This document shows, one piece after another, positions 54,755-63,863 of a DNA stretch of 64,000 nucleotides. The stretch is from Deinococcus aquiradiocola (GTDB lineage: Bacteria; Deinococcota; Deinococci; Deinococcales; Deinococcaceae): contig NZ_BMOE01000001.1 in the NCBI RefSeq assembly GCF_014646915.1, positions 462,568-526,567 of the forward strand. The letters run 5' to 3'. The position numbers were made by a program, and so were the translations under genes. Positions within the stretch are counted from its first letter, which is position 1. Every line of letters begins with the position of its first letter. The notes under the pieces were generated by a model that ran no database searches, was not told where the DNA came from, and saw only the letters and a program-made list of their open reading frames with translations.

Positions 54755-54880
54755 CTGAGACCAGATTGAGCTGAACTCCTGACGTTCAGCCGAGCGAAGC
54801 GGGCACCGACACGTACGGCCTGGAGGAGATGAAAGAGGTCCAGAAACTGGCATCCCTGTCACCGGTTCAGAACCGCACGG
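54755..54880. repeat. Interspersed palindromic repeat, copy 6 (inverted, degenerate)
   Basis: Inverted orientation like copy 5. The left end is CTGAGACCAGATTGAGCTGAAC, in which the inner TGAGCTGAAC is intact but the ATACGG tip is lost; the GAACTCCTGACGTTC hairpin is retained, and the right end is CCGGTTCAGAACCGCACGGTTC. It does not coincide with a stop codon. Instead its left tip forms the ribosome-binding site region (AGGAGG) of the 54363-54743 gene. It is the most decayed copy. Confidence 0.75.
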
Positions 54881-54940
54881 TTCATGAAGAGTTCATCTTC
54901 ATGCTCCGTTCACCGTAGCAGCTTCATGAAGGCCGGTCTG

Positions 54941-55687
54941 TCAGGTTTTCGTGACTGTCCCTCCGGACGGCAGAGCGCGGCGACGCAGCAGGAACCGCAG
55001 CAGGGCCGCCGCGCCCACCGCCAGCGACAGCACGCCCAGCCCCAGCGCGAGCCGCCCCGGCGCCCCGCGCGTCACGTGCGCCAGCCACGTGATGATCAGC
55101 GTGACCGGCAGCGCGCCCCCCGCCGTGGCGAGCATGAACGGCAGGAACGGCATGCGGGTCGCGCCCGCCACGAGGTTCATCACGTCGGAACTCAGGACCG
55201 GCATCAGCCGCACCAGCAGGACGCCCCGCACGCCCTGCGCATGCGCGAAAGCGTGCGCCCGGTCGCGGTTGCGGCGTCCCGCCAGCGTCCGGATGAGCGG
55301 GTCGCCCACCGCGTACCCCAGCCCGTACCCGGCGGCCGCGCCCAGCAGCGTGCCCAGGTACACGATCACGAACCCCCACAACGGCCCGTACGCGAGCAGC
55401 GTGACCAGTACCAGCACCAGCGCGGGCAGGACCGGCAGCACCGCCTGCACCACGAACGACGCCGTCAGCACGGCCGGACCCCACTGACCGAACTGCGTCA
55501 CCCAGCGGTGCGTGACGACCGGATCATGGGACAGCAGCGCCGCCGCGCCCTGCATCACGAACCGCTGCACGGACGGCTGCAGGGCCGCCGCCACCAGCAG
55601 GGCCAGCAGGCACGCGGCCACCGCGAGCCGCAGGTACAGCCGCGAGGAAGACGTGGGAGCGGCGCGGGGCGGGCCGATGTGGGTCAC
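54941..55687 (-). CDS. VTT-domain (TVP38/TMEM64, DedA-like) membrane protein
   Basis: This protein of 248 residues has five or six membrane segments and the VTT core: YLGTLLGAAAGYGLGYAVGDPL, HAFAHAQGVRGVLLVRLMPVLSSDVMNLVAG and MPFLPFMLATAGGALPVTLI (family F..G...R..P..P....N..AG pattern). Related proteins move lipids across membranes or maintain membrane potential. GTG 55687 was chosen because TACCGT (55694-55699) ends six bases upstream; ATG 55711 would add eight residues. It is divergent from the prenyl synthase gene. Confidence 0.85.
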   Translation of the reverse strand: MTHIGPPRAAPTSSSRLYLRLAVAACLLALLVAAALQPSVQRFVMQGAAALLSHDPVVTHRWVTQFGQWGPAVLTASFVVQAVLPVLPALVLVLVTLLAYGPLWGFVIVYLGTLLGAAAGYGLGYAVGDPLIRTLAGRRNRDRAHAFAHAQGVRGVLLVRLMPVLSSDVMNLVAGATRMPFLPFMLATAGGALPVTLIITWLAHVTRGAPGRLALGLGVLSLAVGAAALLRFLLRRRALPSGGTVTKT

Positions 55688-55857
55688 ATCTGCACGGTAG
55701 AGCGGCCGCATGAGGAGACGTGACCTGCCCCTGAAGCTCCCCTCACCGGAATCCGTTCCGTGCTCCGTCCGGCCGCACTGGCACGGCGTTTCCATCCTGC
55801 GCAGGGTCGGCGGGCGGTCCGGTGCCGCCGTGGCCGATGCTCTACACTGCGCGCAGC

Positions 55858-56847
55858 ATGCGTCCCGAACTGACCGACCGAATCCGTCACCTGCTGCCCG
55901 CGCACTCCGACCGCCCGGAAGTGAACCTGCTGTACCGCATGATGCGCGACTACCCGGAGCGCGGCGGCAAGGGCATCCGCAGCGAACTGCTGCTGCTGTC
56001 GGCGCAGGCGCACGGTGTGCAGGTCGGCACGCCCGCGTGGGAGTCGGCGCTGTGGCTCGCCACGACGCTCGAACTCTTCCAGAACTGGGTGCTGATTCAC
56101 GACGACATCGCGGACGACTCCGAGGAACGCCGCGGCCAGCCCGCCCTGCACCGCACGTACGGCGTGCCGCTCGCCCTGAACGCCGGGGACGCCCTGCACG
56201 CGTACATGTGGGCGGCGCTGCTGCAGGCGGGCGTGCCGGACGCCGCGCCTGAGATCCTGACGATGATTCACCGCACGGCGGAGGGTCAGCACGTGGACCT
56301 CGCGTGGGTGGAGCACCGCGAGTGGAACCTGCAGCCGTCCGACTACCTGGAGATGGTGCGTCTCAAGACCGCGTACTACACGGTCGTCATTCCGCTGCGG
56401 CTGGGGGCGGTCGTGGCGGGCCGGGTGCCGGACGCGCGGTTCGAGGAGGCGGGCGTGGCGCTGGGCGCGGCCTTCCAGATCCGGGACGACGTGCTGAACC
56501 TGACGGGCGACGCGCAGTCGTACGGCAAGGAGATCGCGGGCGACCTGCTGGAAGGCAAGCGGACCCTGATGGTCCTCGACTGGCTGACCTGCGCGGCGGC
56601 CGAGCAGCGGGAGGTGTTCCTGCACGAGATGAACCGCCCGCGCAGCGAGAAACGCCCGGACGTGATCCGGCAGCTGCTGGCGTGGCTGCTGGAGAGCGGC
56701 AGCGTCACGCGGGCGCAGCGCACGGCGGACGAGCTCGCCACGCGCGGCCTGACGCTCCTCACGGAGGCGCTTTCCGGCCTGCCGGACCCGCTGGCGGCCG
56801 GCACCATCGTGACGGTCGCTCAGGGCCTCGCGAACCGGCACGCCTGA
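55858..56847 (+). CDS. Short-chain polyprenyl diphosphate synthase (FPP/GGPP type)
   Basis: This 329-residue prenyltransferase has the first DDxxD as LIHDDIADDSEERRG and the second as FQIRDDVLNLTGDAQSYGKE. The fifth residue before the first motif is Trp (WVLIHDD), a bulky residue that usually stops elongation at C15-C20, so farnesyl or geranylgeranyl diphosphate is expected, the latter feeding carotenoid synthesis (see 61501-63776). TACACT at 55843-55848 lies nine bases before ATG 55858. The C-terminus is helical and typical of the family. Confidence 0.9.
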   Translation: MRPELTDRIRHLLPAHSDRPEVNLLYRMMRDYPERGGKGIRSELLLLSAQAHGVQVGTPAWESALWLATTLELFQNWVLIHDDIADDSEERRGQPALHRTYGVPLALNAGDALHAYMWAALLQAGVPDAAPEILTMIHRTAEGQHVDLAWVEHREWNLQPSDYLEMVRLKTAYYTVVIPLRLGAVVAGRVPDARFEEAGVALGAAFQIRDDVLNLTGDAQSYGKEIAGDLLEGKRTLMVLDWLTCAAAEQREVFLHEMNRPRSEKRPDVIRQLLAWLLESGSVTRAQRTADELATRGLTLLTEALSGLPDPLAAGTIVTVAQGLANRHA

Positions 56848-56956
56848 CCCTGCCCGGGCCGCCCCGGCACCCGCTGCGTCGCGTCCCCGAACCGGTGACG
56901 GTATGGACAGGTGCGAGAAAGCTTCCCGTGACACGCGCGCCACTACACTGTCGCTC

Positions 56957-57547
56957 GTGAAGGTCCGCCCATCTCCCCTGTCCCTCCTGCGCGCGCTGCT
57001 GCTCGGCCTGAGTGTCGGCACGCCCGCGCTCGCCGCCCCGGTCCCGGCGCACCCGGTCCGTGCGTCCCTCGCGGTCGGGCACGTCCACCAGACGTACAAC
57101 AACTGCGGCCCGGCCTCCATCGTGAGCGTCCTCAGCTACTACGGCATCCGCGCCGACCAGTCGCAGCTGGCCCAGGTCCTGCGCCCCCAGGGCGGGTACA
57201 TGCTGGCGGGCGTCATCCCGCCGTTCGTGGAGCGCTACGGGCTGCGCGCCACGCGCTTCAAGAACGGCTCGCTGGAGAACATCCGTCAGCTGACGGCCGC
57301 CGGGATTCCCGTGATCGTGCTGCAGTGGATGAACCGCGTGGGCGGCATCCCGCACTTCCGCGTGGTGCGCGGCTACGACGACCAGACGGGTCTGGTGTGG
57401 CTGTCGGACCCCATCTACGGCCCGAACGTGTACGTGCACTACCCGGACTTCGAACGCCTGTGGACGCTGGCCGGACAGGAGTTCGTGCCGGTGTACCGCC
57501 CCTCCCAGACGGCGCTGGTGGGCCGCATCCTGAACGTGAGGCTCTGA
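56957..57547 (+). CDS. Exported C39-like cysteine peptidase
   Basis: This 196-residue protein has a signal peptide (residues 1-27) and a papain-like C39 domain: catalytic Cys in QTYNNCGPASIVSVLSYYG, His in GGIPHFRVVRGYDD and the following Asp/Asn in WLSDPIYG. C39-like peptidases cleave double-glycine leaders when fused to ABC transporters; stand-alone secreted forms have unknown targets. GTG 56957 is leaderless (TACACT at 56944-56949). tsaB begins two bases after its stop, so the two are co-transcribed. Confidence 0.88.
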   Translation: MKVRPSPLSLLRALLLGLSVGTPALAAPVPAHPVRASLAVGHVHQTYNNCGPASIVSVLSYYGIRADQSQLAQVLRPQGGYMLAGVIPPFVERYGLRATRFKNGSLENIRQLTAAGIPVIVLQWMNRVGGIPHFRVVRGYDDQTGLVWLSDPIYGPNVYVHYPDFERLWTLAGQEFVPVYRPSQTALVGRILNVRL

Positions 57548-57549
57548 CC

Positions 57550-58119
57550 ATGAACGAACCCCTGACCCGCCCGGCAAGCATCGTCCTGAGCATCGACACC
57601 GGCACCCCGCACCTTGCGCTGGGCCTCACGCACCCGGGCGGCCGCACGGACCGCGTGACGGAGGTGGGCCGCGCGCACGCCGAACGCCTGCCCGGCGAAC
57701 TGGAGGCCCTGTTCCTGGAGGCGGGCCTGCCGAAACGCGCAGACCTGATCGTGGTCGGCACCGGGCCCGGCTCGTACACGGGCCTGCGCGTCGGCGCGAG
57801 CTACGCGCTCGGCCTGGGCCGCGCGTGGGGCGCGCCGGTGGTCGGCGTGTCCACCCTGGAGGCCCTGACGGGCCGCGTGGACGGGACGCTCGCCGTGTCG
57901 ATGGACGCCCGCAAGGAACAGGTGTACGGCGCGGTGTTCCGCGTGTCGGGCGGCGTGGTCGTCGAGGAACTCCACGCGGGCGCGAAGTACCCGCTGACGG
58001 AGTTCGAGCGGCTCGCGGCGGGCCTCCCGTGGCACCGGGACGTGCAGCCGGACCCGCAGGCCCTCGCCCGCAACGGCGTCGCGCACGGGCGCGGCGCGTG
58101 GGAACTCTCGTATCTGTGA
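57550..58119 (+). CDS. tsaB: tRNA threonylcarbamoyladenosine protein TsaB
   Basis: TsaB is a partner of TsaD and TsaE in making t6A37 in tRNAs. The N-terminal ASKHA lobe is clear: LSIDTGTPHLALGL, LPGELEALFLEAGL, and GTGPGSYTGLRVGASYALGLG. At 189 residues it is shorter than typical TsaB (about 230), with much of the C-terminal lobe reduced, as in some other Deinococcus-Thermus proteins; the dimer interface should remain. The ATG is two bases after the C39 gene stop. Confidence 0.92.
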   Translation: MNEPLTRPASIVLSIDTGTPHLALGLTHPGGRTDRVTEVGRAHAERLPGELEALFLEAGLPKRADLIVVGTGPGSYTGLRVGASYALGLGRAWGAPVVGVSTLEALTGRVDGTLAVSMDARKEQVYGAVFRVSGGVVVEELHAGAKYPLTEFERLAAGLPWHRDVQPDPQALARNGVAHGRGAWELSYL

Positions 58120-58167
58120 ACGGACGGAAACTGGACCGGCGGGCGCGGCTGAAGTAGCCTCGCCAGC

Positions 58168-59388
58168 ATGACGCTGCCCCCTGCCCCCGTGCCGCCCACC
58201 GAACGCCTGTACTGGACCCGCCCGGAGGACCGGACCTTCACGGCTCGCGTGATGGCCGTGCGGGAGGGGCGCGTCGCGCTGGACGGAACGCTCTTCTATC
58301 CGGAGGGGGGCGGACAGCCGTGCGACGCGGGCACGCTCGCATGGGAAGGCGGGACAGCCAGCGTGACGGACGTGCAGAAGGACGGACAGGTCATCTGGCA
58401 CGCCGTGACGGGCGACGGGCCGCCGGTGGGCGCGCAGGTGACGGGCACGCTCGACTGGGCGCGCCGCTACCGGCACAGTCAGCGGCACACGGGCGAACAC
58501 CTGCTCGCGCAGGCCTTCCACCGCGTGAGTCCGGCGTTCGCGGTACGGGCCGTGAGCATGCGCGGCCCGGAATGCACGCTGGACCTGGCGGGGCAGCCGG
58601 GCGCGTCCCACGTCGCGGCGGCGCAGGCGACCCTGATGGAGGCGCTGCGGGACGGACTGACACTGGAGACGACCATGGTGCCTGCCGCCGGGCTGGGCGC
58701 GTTCCCGCTGCGCCGCCCGCCGCAGGTGGACGGCACGGTGCGCGTCGTGCTGTACCGGGACGCGGCAGGCGAGGTGTGGGAGGCGAGCGCGTGCGGCGGA
58801 ACGCACCTGCAGGCGGGCGCGCAGGTCGCGCCGGTCGTGGTGCTGAAGACCGAGCGCCTGAAGGGCGACCTGACGCGCGTGACCTTCATGGCGGGCGAGG
58901 AGGCCACCCTGCGCCTGAGCGGCGTGTACGCGGACGCGCAGGCGCTCGCGCGCACCTTCTCGGTCGGGGTGGAGCGCCTGCCGGAACGCGTGACGGACCA
59001 GGCCGCGCAGGTGCAGGCCCTCACGGCGGACGTGGCGGCCCTGCAGCGGCGCGTGGCGGCCCTGCACCTGGAGCGGGCCGGGTGGACGCCCCTGCCGGAC
59101 GCGACGGACGTGCACGGCACCCTGCTGCAGGTGGAGGACGACGTGCTGCCCGCCCTGCTGGACCTCGCGTCGCGCGAGGCGGGCCGCGTGACGGTCGCCG
59201 TCTCCCCGAACGGGCGCGCGGGCGTGGCGAGCGGCAGCGGCGCGCACCCCGCCGGACCGCTCCTGAAGGCCTTCCTGACTGCCGGGGGCGGGCGCGGCGG
59301 CGGGCGTCCCGAACTCGCGCAGGGACAGACGGAACGTCCGGAAGACTTCATGCACGCCGTCCGGACGTGGCTCCATCCCGTAAGCTGA
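58168..59388 (+). CDS. Alanyl-tRNA editing protein (AlaX-like, long form)
   Basis: This 406-residue protein is a free-standing homologue of the AlaRS editing domain, which removes Ser or Gly mischarged on tRNA-Ala. The zinc-binding site is complete: HTGEHLLAQAF (HxxxH) and ACGGTHL (CxxxH). The N-terminal LDGTLFYPEGGGQPCDAG strand is typical. After residue ~270 a coiled coil and a DHHA1-like C-terminal domain (GGRPELAQGQTERPEDF) follow, as in the long AlaX-L type. ATG 58168 is leaderless (TAGCCT at 58155-58160). Confidence 0.92.
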   Translation: MTLPPAPVPPTERLYWTRPEDRTFTARVMAVREGRVALDGTLFYPEGGGQPCDAGTLAWEGGTASVTDVQKDGQVIWHAVTGDGPPVGAQVTGTLDWARRYRHSQRHTGEHLLAQAFHRVSPAFAVRAVSMRGPECTLDLAGQPGASHVAAAQATLMEALRDGLTLETTMVPAAGLGAFPLRRPPQVDGTVRVVLYRDAAGEVWEASACGGTHLQAGAQVAPVVVLKTERLKGDLTRVTFMAGEEATLRLSGVYADAQALARTFSVGVERLPERVTDQAAQVQALTADVAALQRRVAALHLERAGWTPLPDATDVHGTLLQVEDDVLPALLDLASREAGRVTVAVSPNGRAGVASGSGAHPAGPLLKAFLTAGGGRGGGRPELAQGQTERPEDFMHAVRTWLHPVS

Positions 59389-59393
59389 GCGGC

Positions 59394-60194
59394 ATGAAGA
59401 CCAGCAAGTACCGCGTGAAGGGCGAAAAGCTGAAACTGTCGTCCTTCAAGACCGACGAGACCGGCAAGGGCAGCGAATCCGAAGCGCTCGAACGCGTGCA
59501 GAAGCGTCTCCCCAAGATCGCGGCGCTGCACGAACGCATGTACGCCGAAGGGAAACAGAGCCTCCTCGTGGTGATCCAGGCGCGCGACGCGGGCGGCAAG
59601 GACGGCACGGTCGAACACGTCCTGCACGGCATCAACCCGCAGCACGTCGTCGTCACGAGCTTCAAGGTGCCGTCCGCGCTGGAGCAGGCGCACGACTTCC
59701 TGTGGCGCGTCCACGCGCACGCGCCCGCCGCCGGGATGAGCGCCGTGTTCAACCGCTCGCACTACGAGGAGGTGCTCGTCACGCGCGTGCACGGCCAGGT
59801 GAGCGACGAGGAGGCCGAACGCCGGTTCGAGCACATCCGTGCCTTCGAGGCGCTGCTGCACGACCGAGGCACCCGCATCGTGAAACTGTACCTGCACATC
59901 AGCAAGGACGAGCAGAAGGAACGCCTGCAGGACCGCCTGGACGACCCGGAGAAACGCTGGAAGTTCAACGTCGGCGACCTCAAGGAACGCGCCCTGTGGG
60001 ACGACTACACCCGCGCGTACCAGGACGCGCTCGCCGCGACCAGCACCAGGGACGCGCCCTGGTACGTGATTCCCGCCGATCACAAGTGGTTCCGCAACGA
60101 CCTCGTCAGCCAGATCCTGCTGGAGACGCTGCAGGACATGGACCCGCAGTTTCCGGAGCCGGACTTCGACCCGGCCACCATCAGCATCAAGTGA
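59394..60194 (+). CDS. ppk2: Polyphosphate kinase 2 family protein
   Basis: PPK2 transfers phosphate between polyphosphate and nucleotides; the type found in Deinococcus and Meiothermus can phosphorylate AMP and ADP (class III). The 266-residue protein shows Walker-A-like VIQARDAGGKDGTVEHVLHGINP, the lid FLWRVHAHAPAAGMSAVFNRSHYEEVLVTRVH and KLYLHISKDEQKERLQ with the Walker B acidic residue. The DAGGKDGT form and the RSHYEEVLVTRVH block agree with class III. ATG 59394 is leaderless: TAAGCT (59381-59386) lies across the stop region of the preceding gene. Confidence 0.94.
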   Translation: MKTSKYRVKGEKLKLSSFKTDETGKGSESEALERVQKRLPKIAALHERMYAEGKQSLLVVIQARDAGGKDGTVEHVLHGINPQHVVVTSFKVPSALEQAHDFLWRVHAHAPAAGMSAVFNRSHYEEVLVTRVHGQVSDEEAERRFEHIRAFEALLHDRGTRIVKLYLHISKDEQKERLQDRLDDPEKRWKFNVGDLKERALWDDYTRAYQDALAATSTRDAPWYVIPADHKWFRNDLVSQILLETLQDMDPQFPEPDFDPATISIK

Positions 60195-60201
60195 AACGGG
60201 C

Positions 60202-60238
60202 GCCGGTCCGTCCCTGACCCACTCAGGGACAGACCGGC
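60202..60238 (+). terminator. Rho-independent terminator of ppk2
   Basis: A two-part stem (60202-60208 with 60232-60238 and 60211-60217 with 60223-60229, one internal mismatch pair) with a 5-base loop directly follows the ppk2 stop. Confidence 0.75.
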
Positions 60239-60250
60239 CCACAAGACGGA

Positions 60251-60283
60251 AGAGGGACGGTTCCCAGTGCGGGCCGTCCCTCT
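60251..60283 (-). terminator. Terminator of the acuI-like gene
   Basis: A perfect 10-bp stem AGAGGGACGG (60251-60260) / CCGTCCCTCT (60274-60283) lies 16 bases beyond the minus-strand gene's stop; the flanking TCCGTCTTGT on the minus strand gives a partial U-tract. Confidence 0.7.
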
Positions 60284-60299
60284 TCTGCTGCGGTGCGAT

Positions 60300-61301
60300 T
60301 CAGGGCAGGATGACGGTGCGGCCGCGGACCTGCCCGGCGAGGATCTGCGCGGCGAGGGCCTGCACGTCCGCGAGGGGCGCGGTGTGGACGCCCGTGTCGA
60401 GGAGCGCCTGCGGCAGTTCGGTGTTCAGGCGTGCCCATGCGCGCTCGCGGCGGTCGGGGGGGCACATGACGCTGTCGATGCCGAGCAGCGAGACGCCGCG
60501 CAGGATGAACGGCATGACGGTGGTGTGCAGGTCGCTGCTTTGCGCGAGACCGCAGGCCGCCACGGCCCCGCCACGGCGGGTGCTGGCGAGCAGGCCCGCC
60601 AGGGTGCTGCCGCCGACCGAGTCGATGCCCGCCGCGAAGCGTTCCTTCTCGAGGGGGCGTTTCAGGTCGCTCAGCACCTCGCGTCCGATGATCTCGCTGG
60701 CGCCCAGGGCGCGCAGGTAGTCGCCCTCGTCGGTGCGGCCGGTGGACGCGACGACCGTCCAGCCTCGCGCGGCGAGGAGCGCGACGGCGACGCTGCCGAC
60801 CCCGCCGGACGCGCCGGTCACGACGACCTCGCCCATGTCCGGCGTGAGCCCGTGGTCTTCGAGCGCCATGACGCTCAGCATGGCCGTGAAGCCGGCGGTG
60901 CCGACGGCCATGGCGGTGCTGGCCGTCATGCCTTCCGGACGGTGCGTGAGCCAGTCCGCGCGGACGCGGGCGTGCGTGGCGTACCCGCCCCAGTGGCCCT
61001 CACCGACGCCCCAGCCGGTCAGGAGGACCGGATCGCCGGGCCGGTAGCGGTCGTCGGTGGACGTGACGACGCTGCCCGCGAGGTCGATGCCGGGCACCAT
61101 CGGGTACCGGCGGACCACGCCGGGCCGCCCGAGGACCGCGAGGCCGTCCTTGTAGTTCAGGCTGGACGCCTCAACCGCGACGAGCACCTCGCCTTCCGGC
61201 AGGTCCTGCACGGTCAGGTCGTGCCGCAGTTCGGCGTTCACGGTCTTGTCTTCGTTCTGGGTGAGGACCAGGGCGCGCACCTGCACGTCGGATTGTGTCA
61301 T
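60300..61301 (-). CDS. YhdH/AcuI-type quinone oxidoreductase (acrylyl-CoA reductase-like)
   Basis: This 333-residue zinc-free medium-chain dehydrogenase belongs to the YhdH/AcuI group, which reduces acrylyl-CoA to propionyl-CoA with NADPH. Features are SSLNYKDGLAVLG, MVPGIDLAGSVV, GYATHARVRADWL, the NADPH loop VTGASGGVGSVAVALLAARGW and the C-terminal LAAQILAGQVRGRTVI. The ATG 61301 was chosen because the conserved domain begins there; CAGACTGAACGC precedes it, the same context as the enoyl-CoA hydratase gene. Confidence 0.9.
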   Translation of the reverse strand: MTQSDVQVRALVLTQNEDKTVNAELRHDLTVQDLPEGEVLVAVEASSLNYKDGLAVLGRPGVVRRYPMVPGIDLAGSVVTSTDDRYRPGDPVLLTGWGVGEGHWGGYATHARVRADWLTHRPEGMTASTAMAVGTAGFTAMLSVMALEDHGLTPDMGEVVVTGASGGVGSVAVALLAARGWTVVASTGRTDEGDYLRALGASEIIGREVLSDLKRPLEKERFAAGIDSVGGSTLAGLLASTRRGGAVAACGLAQSSDLHTTVMPFILRGVSLLGIDSVMCPPDRRERAWARLNTELPQALLDTGVHTAPLADVQALAAQILAGQVRGRTVILP

Positions 61302-61374
61302 GCGTTCAGTCTGGCACACGGGCCGCGCCGCTGCCCCTACCGTCCGGGTGACACGGCCGGACGGGCAACGAATC

Positions 61375-61504
61375 ATACGGTTTTGATCCGATTCCAGGGA
61401 TGCCGGAAACAGCACCGACATCCCTTCCATCTCCTCCAAACCGTACTTTTTGGTGCTCGCTTCGCTCGGCTGAACTCTACAAGTTCAGCTCAAAACCGTA
61501 TCAG
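61375..61504. repeat. Interspersed palindromic repeat, copy 7 (cleanest)
   Basis: This copy shows the basic form: perfect 12-bp inverted ends ATACGGTTTTGA (61375-61386) and TCAAAACCGTAT (61490-61501); a left hairpin GGGATGCCGGAAACAGCACCGACATCCC (quoted in two arms: GGGATG and CATCCC); a core CCGTACTTTTTGGTGCTCGC; and a right hairpin GCTGAACTCTACAAGTTCAGC. It lacks the GGGCAG module. TCA 61501-61503 at the right end is the stop codon of the carotenoid desaturase-like gene. Confidence 0.93.
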
Positions 61505-62856
61505 TGTCCGTGCGTGCGCAGCAGGGTGTCCACGATGAGGGCGCTGCCGAGCACGGCGGGCAGGCCACCGCCGGGGTGGACGCCCGTTCCGACCTGCCAG
61601 AGGGTGGACGTGAGGCGGTACGGTTGCGGGTGCAGCGGCCCGGAGCGCCACGCGGGGAGGGCCGTGCCGTAGATCGCGCCGCCCGGGGCGCCGCCCTGCG
61701 CGTAGTGCTGCGGGCCGAGGGAGATCAGGGGGCCGGGCGCGGGGAGGAGCGTGACGGGGTCCGTGCCGAGTGCGGCCGCGACGCGCCGCAGCTGGCTCTG
61801 CACCCAGGGGTGCGTGACGGGCAGGTCGCGGCCGGTCGGGGGGACGGTGAGGAGCAGCGCGAGCCTCCCGGCACGACCGGTTCCCGACTGCGGGTCGGCG
61901 TGCACGAGGGCGAGCGTGCTGGGCGGCAGTGCACGTGCGCGCATCGCGGCGGCGAAGGCGGGGTAGTCGTCCGGCGTGACGACGCTCGTGGCGGGCAGGC
62001 GGCCGTGCAGGGCGTCGGGGAGTGGCGCGTACAGCGCGAGGCCCGACACGCTCAGCGGCCCGCGTGGGACCGGCAGGCCGCGCAGGGCGGTGACGCGGGC
62101 GGGGTCCACGGCGCTCACGGTCAGGTCGTGATCCGGCAGGGCGTGCAGGGACGTGACGGGTTCGCCCGAGCGCAGCTGCACCCCCCGCGCGGCGCAGTAC
62201 CCGAGCAGGGCGTCCAGCACGGCACCCATGCCGCGCCATGGCCGGAACACGTCGTCCGCCATCAGGGCGGGCAGCAGGGCGTACAGGACGCTGCCCTCGT
62301 CCGGCCCCTGCCCGGCGTTCAGGGCGTGCACGGCGAGCGCGTGGTGCAGGGCGGGCGGGAAGATACGGGCGCGCAGCCAGCCGCCCGCCGTGAGGTGCGG
62401 TCCCGTCACGCGCAGCAGGGCTGCGCTCGCGCGCAGGAAGGCCGGGTGGGTCAGGGAGGGCGGCGTGGTGAGGAGCGTCAGCACGTGAGGCCGCAGGGGG
62501 CGCACCTCGGCCGCGTACCGCTCCCACTCGGCGTGCAGGGCGTGCCCGGCCGGGACGGGCAGCGGCACGGGGCCGTGCGGCGTGTGGTGCACGCCCAGCC
62601 CGCCCGGCAGGGGGTACAGGTCGAGCGGGTCGCTCTTCTCGCCGAGCCGCGCGAGGACGCGCCGCCACACCTCCGGGAACGTGAAGAGGCTCGGGCCGGT
62701 GTCGAAGGTCAGGTCGCCGCTCGTCTCGCGCCGCAGCTTGCCGCCGGGCCGGTCGCGTTCGTACACGGTGACGCGGTGCCCCCGCTGCGCGAGGAGCGCG
62801 GCGAGCGTGAGGCCCGACACGCCCGCCCCGATCACCGCGACCCGCGCGGACGGCAC
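61501..62856 (-). CDS. CrtI/CrtD-family carotenoid desaturase-like flavoprotein
   Basis: This 451-residue FAD-dependent protein of the phytoene desaturase family has the dinucleotide loop [21 protein letters not shown], then [36 protein letters not shown], typical of CrtI/CrtD. The final [18 protein letters not shown] matches the family's GxGxPG...SG region in degenerate form. It is likely a desaturase or hydratase-linked CrtD rather than the main CrtI, judged by its UbiA neighbour, but substrate is not proven. GTG 62856 lies two bases after the ubiA-family stop. Its own TGA is provided by repeat copy 7. Confidence 0.85.
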   Translation of the reverse strand: MPSARVAVIGAGVSGLTLAALLAQRGHRVTVYERDRPGGKLRRETSGDLTFDTGPSLFTFPEVWRRVLARLGEKSDPLDLYPLPGGLGVHHTPHGPVPLPVPAGHALHAEWERYAAEVRPLRPHVLTLLTTPPSLTHPAFLRASAALLRVTGPHLTAGGWLRARIFPPALHHALAVHALNAGQGPDEGSVLYALLPALMADDVFRPWRGMGAVLDALLGYCAARGVQLRSGEPVTSLHALPDHDLTVSAVDPARVTALRGLPVPRGPLSVSGLALYAPLPDALHGRLPATSVVTPDDYPAFAAAMRARALPPSTLALVHADPQSGTGRAGRLALLLTVPPTGRDLPVTHPWVQSQLRRVAAALGTDPVTLLPAPGPLISLGPQHYAQGGAPGGAIYGTALPAWRSGPLHPQPYRLTSTLWQVGTGVHPGGGLPAVLGSALIVDTLLRTHGH

Positions 62857-62858
62857 CG

Positions 62859-63776
<918 letters not shown>

Positions 63777-63863
63777 CGCGCCCCAGGGTAGCCCATCCCG
63801 GCCGGACCCGGCCAGGGACAGCGCGCCCGCTCGGCCCCGCCTTCCGGTGTCAGGCCAGGACGA

